DNA of 9,888 bases from Nitrososphaerales archaeon (GTDB taxonomy: Archaea > Thermoproteota > Nitrososphaeria > Nitrososphaerales > UBA183), in contig JASIEW010000100.1 in NCBI GenBank assembly GCA_030045755.1, positions 1 through 9,888 of the forward strand, in the 5' to 3' direction. The position numbers and the translations under genes are program-made. Below, piece after piece: positions 6,022 to 9,888 of this stretch (position 1 is the first letter of the stretch; every line of letters begins with the position of its first letter). The notes beneath the pieces are model-generated. The model was not told the origin of the DNA. It made no database searches and saw nothing but the letters and a program-made list of their open reading frames with translations.

Positions 6022-8275
6022 TCTCTATCCGGGGAAACCTGGAGAGATGGTCGTCTGGCTGAAGCTGGAAGACGGTCGGACTGCGAGATTAACGGACAGA
6101 TGGGCCCCGTCGATGTACGTAGCGGCCGACGACATGGCGGATCTCGCCATGCCCCTCGAGATAGTAGGCTCTGAACTCGCATGGACAAGGGAAGTGATGA
6201 AGTACGAGAGAGTCACAGACGCAAGAGAGTCCAGGGTCGTCGAAGCGAGGCTCAAGGATGCAAAGAGGATCGAGCAGGTCGCGAGCCGGATCGAGTCGAT
6301 GGGCCCCTTCGGGACGTTCAGACTCTACAACGTCGACGTGCCGCCGAACCAGAGCTATCTCTACGAGCGCGACATCTTCCCGCTCGCCCACTGCGAAGTT
6401 TACCAGACTGGGGAACGGCTTGAGTGGGACCTGGTCGAGGGTGAGAAAGCGGAGGAGTGCGAATACGTCCTTCCGCCTCTGACGAGTCTGAAGGTGGACG
6501 TCAAGGTCGCGAAGCAGGGGAAGATCGCCCGCCTCACCGACAAAATCGAGCAAATCACGCTGGAGCGGGATGGAGAGACGGTCATCGTCAGAGGAGAAAG
6601 CGACTCTGAAAAGCTGCTGAACCTGGTAAGAGAGGTGAAGGAAGCCGATCCCGACTTCATCCTGACCGCCGACGGGGACACCTTCCTCCTCCCCTATCTG
6701 GTCAAGCGTGCAGAGGCGAGCGGGATCGCCGACGAATTCACCCTCGACAGGGAGGGCACGAAGCTCGGGCTCCCGTTCAAGGAAGGGACATCATATTTCA
6801 GCTACGGGAAGATCCTGTACAAGCCGTCCGCGATCAGGCTCTACGGCAGGATCCACATCGACGTCAACTTCTCCTTCGCTTATTCCGAAACCGGGTTCGA
6901 GGGGCTCTTCGAACTGAGCAGGACCTGCAGGATGCCGATCCACACTTCGAGCAGGGCGAGCATAGGCAAGGCCCTGTCGAGCCTCCAGTTCTATCACGCT
7001 TCCAAGATGGGCCTGCTCGTCCCCTGGAAGCCGACCCTCGTGGAGCACATCAAGGACAGGAACGAGCTGCTGGCGGCGGACAGGGGAGGGCTCATCTTCG
7101 AGCCCAAGGTAGGAATACACGAGGACGTAGGGGAGCTGGACTTTTCCGCCCTCTATCCCAACATCATGCTCAGGAAGAACATCTCGGCGGAGACCGTGCA
7201 ATGTGGGTGCTGTCCAGACTCGAAGAACAGGGTCCCGGAACTAGGCTGGAACGTCTGCGAGAAGAGGCGGGGGATCACCCCCAAGGCGATCGACATAGTG
7301 GTGAACAAGAAGTCCAGATACAAGGAGCTCAAGGGCAACGCCCAGAAACCCGACTGCGACAGGTACGGCGCGCGGGAGGCGGTACTGAAGTGGCTCGGGG
7401 TGACGACATTCGGGTACCTCGGGTTCAACAACGCGAAGTTCGGAAGGATAGACGCCCACATAGCGGTCTGCGCTTGGGACAGGCAGATCCTGATGGACGC
7501 TGTACGGGTTGCCGAAGAGCGCGGGTTCGAGGTCCTCCATGGAATCGTTGACTCCCTCTGGGTCAAGAAGAAGGCAGGGACGGCGACCGGACAGGAGTTC
7601 GAAGACCTGCGTCTGGAGATCGAAAAGCGGACCGGGTTCCCGCTCTCCTTCCCGGGGATTTACAAGTGGATCGTCCTCCTCCCTTCGAAGGTCGACACCG
7701 GCCTGCCCGTTCTGAACAGATACTTCGGGGCAGACCAGAAAGGCGAGCTGAAGGTTCGAGGAATCGAGGCCAGAAGGCGCGACACGCCAAAAGCGTTCGT
7801 AAAGTGCCAGATGGAGATCCTTCAGGTACTCGCAAAGGCGGACTCGGCGGCTGAGGCGAAGCTAAAGGTCGAAGAGTGTGTTGACGTCTTCCTGAAGCAT
7901 GCGAGGGCCCTCAAGCGGCATGAGGTTCCCACAACCGAGCTCGCATTCACTTCCAGCCTATCGAAGGACCCCTCGGAGTACACGACCATGACAGTCCAGA
8001 ACGCGGCTGTCCAGGGCCTGGTCGGGGAAGGGGTCAGGCTGCACGCAGGGGAGGCGATCCGATACGTGATCACGAACTACGGAGGAAGCGGGGCCGGGAA
8101 AGCGGTCGCCCTCGATCTGATGGAGGGCGAAGCGAAGTACGACTCGAAGCGGTACGTCCAACTCCTTGCGAGGGCCTGTTCCTCTGTCCTGGAGCCGTTC
8201 GATTCGAAGTGCACGTCCGAGCACCTAGCGCTCCGAGCATCCAACGAGAGGCTCCCAATAGCACCACCACCCTGA
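6002..8275 (+). CDS. Family-B DNA polymerase, PolB2-like with altered motif C and degenerate exonuclease
   Basis: 757 residues with the order of archaeal family-B polymerases: N-terminal domain, exonuclease-like domain (about 160-340), palm/fingers (about 370-600), thumb. Motif A is intact (DFSALYPNIM, D380). Motif B is KWLGVTTFGYLG (463-474), with F470 in place of the usual Tyr. Motif C reads HGIVDS (513-518): D517 is present but the first Asp is I515. The NRY at 572-574 and GELKVRGIEARRRDTP (581-596) match the conserved palm-thumb stretch. Exonuclease residues are mostly lost: motif I reads VDVK (E to K168), motif II ADGDTFL (final D to L229), and motif III SSRAS lacks its Tyr and Asp. Cysteines 401, 403, 404 and 419 follow motif A. 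These losses fit the PolB2 group, not the replicative PolB1/PolB3. It is last in the operon. Polymerase activity is uncertain; a translesion or structural role is inferred. Confidence 0.9.
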   Translation: MQGWILDLYPGKPGEMVVWLKLEDGRTARLTDRWAPSMYVAADDMADLAMPLEIVGSELAWTREVMKYERVTDARESRVVEARLKDAKRIEQVASRIESMGPFGTFRLYNVDVPPNQSYLYERDIFPLAHCEVYQTGERLEWDLVEGEKAEECEYVLPPLTSLKVDVKVAKQGKIARLTDKIEQITLERDGETVIVRGESDSEKLLNLVREVKEADPDFILTADGDTFLLPYLVKRAEASGIADEFTLDREGTKLGLPFKEGTSYFSYGKILYKPSAIRLYGRIHIDVNFSFAYSETGFEGLFELSRTCRMPIHTSSRASIGKALSSLQFYHASKMGLLVPWKPTLVEHIKDRNELLAADRGGLIFEPKVGIHEDVGELDFSALYPNIMLRKNISAETVQCGCCPDSKNRVPELGWNVCEKRRGITPKAIDIVVNKKSRYKELKGNAQKPDCDRYGAREAVLKWLGVTTFGYLGFNNAKFGRIDAHIAVCAWDRQILMDAVRVAEERGFEVLHGIVDSLWVKKKAGTATGQEFEDLRLEIEKRTGFPLSFPGIYKWIVLLPSKVDTGLPVLNRYFGADQKGELKVRGIEARRRDTPKAFVKCQMEILQVLAKADSAAEAKLKVEECVDVFLKHARALKRHEVPTTELAFTSSLSKDPSEYTTMTVQNAAVQGLVGEGVRLHAGEAIRYVITNYGGSGAGKAVALDLMEGEAKYDSKRYVQLLARACSSVLEPFDSKCTSEHLALRASNERLPIAPPP

Positions 8276-8285
8276 CCCGTGCCAT

Positions 8286-8306
8286 CCGGCAGATGCAAGC
8301 GGCCGG
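8286..8306. terminator. Hairpin between polymerase and tRNA-Ala (possible two-way terminator)
   Basis: CCGGC (8286-8290) pairs with GCCGG (8302-8306) across an 11-base loop. It lies ten bases past the polymerase stop and eight bases past the 3' end of the convergent tRNA. On the minus strand TTTCTAA separates the tRNA from it. No long T-tract follows on the plus strand, so termination is only a suggestion. Confidence 0.3.
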
Positions 8307-8313
8307 TTAGAAA

Positions 8314-8405
8314 TGGACCGGGGGGGAATTGAACCCCCGACCTTGGGACCCAGCAGGGTTCTCCCGCGTGCGAGGCGGGCGTTCGTACCGCTGAACTACC
8401 GGCCC
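8314..8405 (-). tRNA. tRNA-Ala (anticodon CGC) with a 19-base insertion after the anticodon arm
   Basis: Read on the minus strand: acceptor GGGCCGG pairs with CCGGTCC, including G3-U70, the alanine identity pair, with discriminator A. D stem is GTTC/GAAC; anticodon stem CCCGC/GCGGG with loop CTCGCAC, anticodon CGC; T stem GGGGG/CCCCC with loop TTCAATT. CCA is not encoded. Between the anticodon arm and T arm are 24 bases, not the usual 5. The extra 19 contain a small hairpin, ACCC-TGCT-GGGT. Removing 19 bases leaves a 73-base tRNA with variable loop AGGTC. A non-canonical intron near positions 43-46 is the likeliest reading, since tRNA-Ala is not a long-variable-arm type. The exact splice sites are ambiguous: three registers give the same product, and I could not draw a clean bulge-helix-bulge. 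The mature tRNA reads GCG codons. Confidence 0.93.
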
Positions 8406-8429
8406 TCGAATCCGACTTCCTACTTGCGT

Positions 8430-8436
8430 GTATAAG
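8430..8436 (-). promoter_or_regulatory. TATA box of tRNA-Ala, possibly shared with pncB
   Basis: The minus strand reads CTTATAC, centred about 27 bases ahead of the tRNA 5' end at 8405, the standard spacing for an archaeal tRNA promoter. On the plus strand the same bases read GTATAAG, about 54 bases before the preferred pncB start at 8488. That would give a leader of about 28 bases. Use for the tRNA is well supported; use for pncB is a guess. Confidence 0.65.
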
Positions 8437-8487
8437 GGTTCCCGGCCTCTCATCCAAAATCCAAAGGAAACCCTTTTCCAAGGCAGG

Positions 8488-9720
8488 ATGCCTCGCCCTC
8501 TCAAGTTGAAGTCGGACCTGCGAGACAGGACCTTCTGGGTGGCGAGCGAGAAAGAAATCAAGGACGCAGAGACGACAGACGCCTACTTCCTGCACACCAA
8601 GAGCGTCCTGCAGAAGAATCGCATCCGCACGCGGGTCGTGATGGAGGTGTATGCAAGGGACGTCCCTTACGCGGACAACTGGGGGGTGCTGACAGGGGTC
8701 TACGAGACCGCAAAGCTTCTCGAGGGCCTGCCTGTCGACGTCTGGGCCTTCGACGAAGGCTCGATCTTCGTCGCTGACGGATCCAAGGCAATCTATGAAC
8801 CGTTGATGACGATCGAAGGAAGATACGTCGACTTCGTGGAATACGAGAACCCCCTGCTCGGACTGCTGTCGTCCTCCACGAGCATCTCGACGAGGGCGGC
8901 GAAGCTGCGGCTCGCGGCCAGGAACAAGCTCTTGATCAGCTTCGGCACCCGCCGCGTCCATCCCGCTCTCTCTCCCTTGGTCGAGAGGGCTTGCTACGTG
9001 GCGGGATTCGATGGGATCTCGAACGTCCTCGGGGCGAAGCTCCTCAACGTCGAAGCTTCGGGAACCATGCCTCACGCGCTCGTGCAGGTCCTCGGCAGCC
9101 AAGAGAAGGCGTGGCGGCTATTCGACAAGACGGTGCCCAAGGAGACACCCAGGGTGGCGCTGGTCGACACGTTCTGGGACGAGAAGACCGAGTCAATAAG
9201 GGCCCTTGAGGTTCTCGGGCGACACCTGTGGGGGGTCAGGCTCGATACCCCGGCCTCCCGCAGAGGCGACTTCGCGAAGATCGCCGAAGAGGTCAGGTGG
9301 GAGCTGGACATCAGGGGAGGGACAGGCGTCAAGATCCTGGCGTCCGGCAGGCTGGACGAGGAAGAGATCGGCAAGCTGAACGGCGTGGTGGACGGCTATG
9401 GCGTGGGGACGGCGGTCGCATATCCGCCGGTGATTGACATCAGTGCGAAGATCGTCGAAGTGGGCGAGAGAGGAGAGAGGAAGTACATGGCGAAGAGGGG
9501 AGGACTCGGAGGAAGGAAGGAGGTCTACAGGTCGGCGGGGTTCAAGGACTATGTGGCGCTGCATGGAAGATCGAAGGGCAATGGCAAGCCCATGCTGAAG
9601 CCTTTGCTCGAGAACGGCAGGGTGGTCAGGGAGTTCGAAAGCCTGGACGTGATCCGCTCGAAGGTTCAGAGGAACCTGAGCGAGCTCAGGTCGGTACAAC
9701 CATCGTTGTCTTGGCGGTGA
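8488..9720 (+). CDS. pncB: Nicotinate phosphoribosyltransferase
   Basis: Joins nicotinate and PRPP to make nicotinate mononucleotide, with ATP hydrolysis, in the Preiss-Handler route to NAD. The 410 residues carry family motifs in order: SFGTRRVHP (151-159), NVEASGTMPHAL (187-198, with a conserved His at 196), VDTFWD (226-231), VRLDT (250-254), the phosphate-binding stretch ILASGRLDEEEI (283-294) and GYGVGT (303-308). I chose ATG 8488 (MPRPLKLKSDL), with AGGCAGG just ahead. The longer reading from GTG 8428 would begin inside the TATA box of the tRNA and add 20 residues of non-conserved sequence. The stop overlaps the nicotinamidase start by four bases (GTGA), so both enzymes should be co-translated. 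The gene is divergent from the tRNA. Confidence 0.93.
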   Translation: MPRPLKLKSDLRDRTFWVASEKEIKDAETTDAYFLHTKSVLQKNRIRTRVVMEVYARDVPYADNWGVLTGVYETAKLLEGLPVDVWAFDEGSIFVADGSKAIYEPLMTIEGRYVDFVEYENPLLGLLSSSTSISTRAAKLRLAARNKLLISFGTRRVHPALSPLVERACYVAGFDGISNVLGAKLLNVEASGTMPHALVQVLGSQEKAWRLFDKTVPKETPRVALVDTFWDEKTESIRALEVLGRHLWGVRLDTPASRRGDFAKIAEEVRWELDIRGGTGVKILASGRLDEEEIGKLNGVVDGYGVGTAVAYPPVIDISAKIVEVGERGERKYMAKRGGLGGRKEVYRSAGFKDYVALHGRSKGNGKPMLKPLLENGRVVREFESLDVIRSKVQRNLSELRSVQPSLSWR

Positions 9721-9888
9721 AGAGGTCGACTCTGGCCCTCATCGTCGTCGACGTCCAGAGGGACTTCTGTCCTGGAGGCTCCCTGGCGGTCAAGAACGGC
9801 GACGAGATAGTACCACGCCTCAACCAGGTCATCAGCGCCTTCGGCCGGTCAGGCGCGCCCGTGTTCTTCACAAGGGACTGGCATCCTC
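9717..9888 (+). CDS. pncA: Nicotinamidase (N-terminus; runs off right edge)
   Basis: Hydrolyses nicotinamide to nicotinate and ammonia, feeding the upstream pncB product. The 57 visible residues begin LALIVVDVQRDFCPGGSLAV, the hallmark of the isochorismatase-like fold. D12 is the catalytic aspartate; TRDWHP (52-57) carries the start of the metal site (D and H). The catalytic lysine and cysteine lie past the edge. The start is GTG 9717, overlapping the pncB stop as GTGA; a TTG at 9711 two codons earlier is an alternative. The overlapping pair forms a two-step salvage operon. Confidence 0.9.
   Translation, partial: MKRSTLALIVVDVQRDFCPGGSLAVKNGDEIVPRLNQVISAFGRSGAPVFFTRDWHP

Noticed and set aside
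5640..6188. 182-residue minus-strand open frame
   Set aside because: It lies opposite the two small operon proteins and the polymerase start, is Ser/Arg-rich, and has no promoter or family resemblance.
8428..8487. Upstream GTG start for pncB
   Set aside because: The GTG lies in the tRNA promoter TATA region and adds 20 residues without conserved character; ATG 8488 fits the family N-terminus.
8077..9102. 341-residue minus-strand open frame
   Set aside because: It runs antisense through the polymerase end, straight through the tRNA gene and its promoter, and antisense to pncB. Its composition (Arg, Pro, His-rich) is that of a shadow frame and it resembles no family.
1..9888. CRISPR arrays, insertion sequences, attachment sites, long repeats
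   Set aside because: I saw no repeated units, transposase-like proteins or terminal inverted repeats anywhere in the window.

Overview
The window is archaeal. It carries SRP54, a Dph6-type diphthamide synthetase, aIF5A with the hypusination loop, a NOB1-type PIN and zinc-ribbon nuclease, transcription factor TFB, a family-B DNA polymerase and an intron-like tRNA. Promoters are TATA boxes 25-40 bases ahead of starts, with leaderless or short-leader genes. The DNA is GC-rich by eye and TTG starts are common. Gene content and protein style suggest the TACK group (Nitrososphaeria- or Bathyarchaeia-like), but the lineage is an inference.

Layout. 1-1121 (minus): SRP54, cut by the left edge. 1275-1979 (plus): dph6, divergent from SRP54. 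1980-2129: a spacer with an orphan TATA box and a hairpin. 2130-2540 (minus): aIF5A, divergent from 2688-3182 (plus) nob1. 3282-4247 (plus): tfb with a strong own promoter. 4271-4360 (minus): a 29-residue single-membrane-span peptide, convergent with tfb. 4557-8275 (plus): a tightly overlapping four-gene operon of a degenerate RecA/RadB-like protein with zinc-finger cysteines, two small paralogous proteins, and a PolB2-like polymerase. 8314-8405 (minus): tRNA-Ala(CGC) with 19 extra bases between anticodon arm and T arm. 8488-9720 (plus): nicotinate phosphoribosyltransferase, overlapping by four bases a nicotinamidase (9717 to the right edge).

How they work together. The left third is translation and protein-targeting housekeeping: signal recognition particle, diphthamide on EF-2, hypusinated aIF5A, and 16S rRNA 3' maturation by Nob1, followed by basal transcription (TFB). 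The right end is the Preiss-Handler NAD salvage route: nicotinamide to nicotinate to nicotinate mononucleotide.

The most interesting part is 4557-8275. The polymerase keeps motif A but lacks the first aspartate of motif C and most exonuclease residues. Its operon partner is a RecA-fold protein without the Walker A lysine or Walker B aspartate. Two tandem small proteins sit between them. The set resembles in logic a bacterial mutasome (ImuA, ImuB, DnaE2) and, from memory, the damage-inducible polB2/dpo2 operon of Sulfolobales. I propose it as an archaeal damage-tolerance or mutagenesis module. The function is inferred, not shown.
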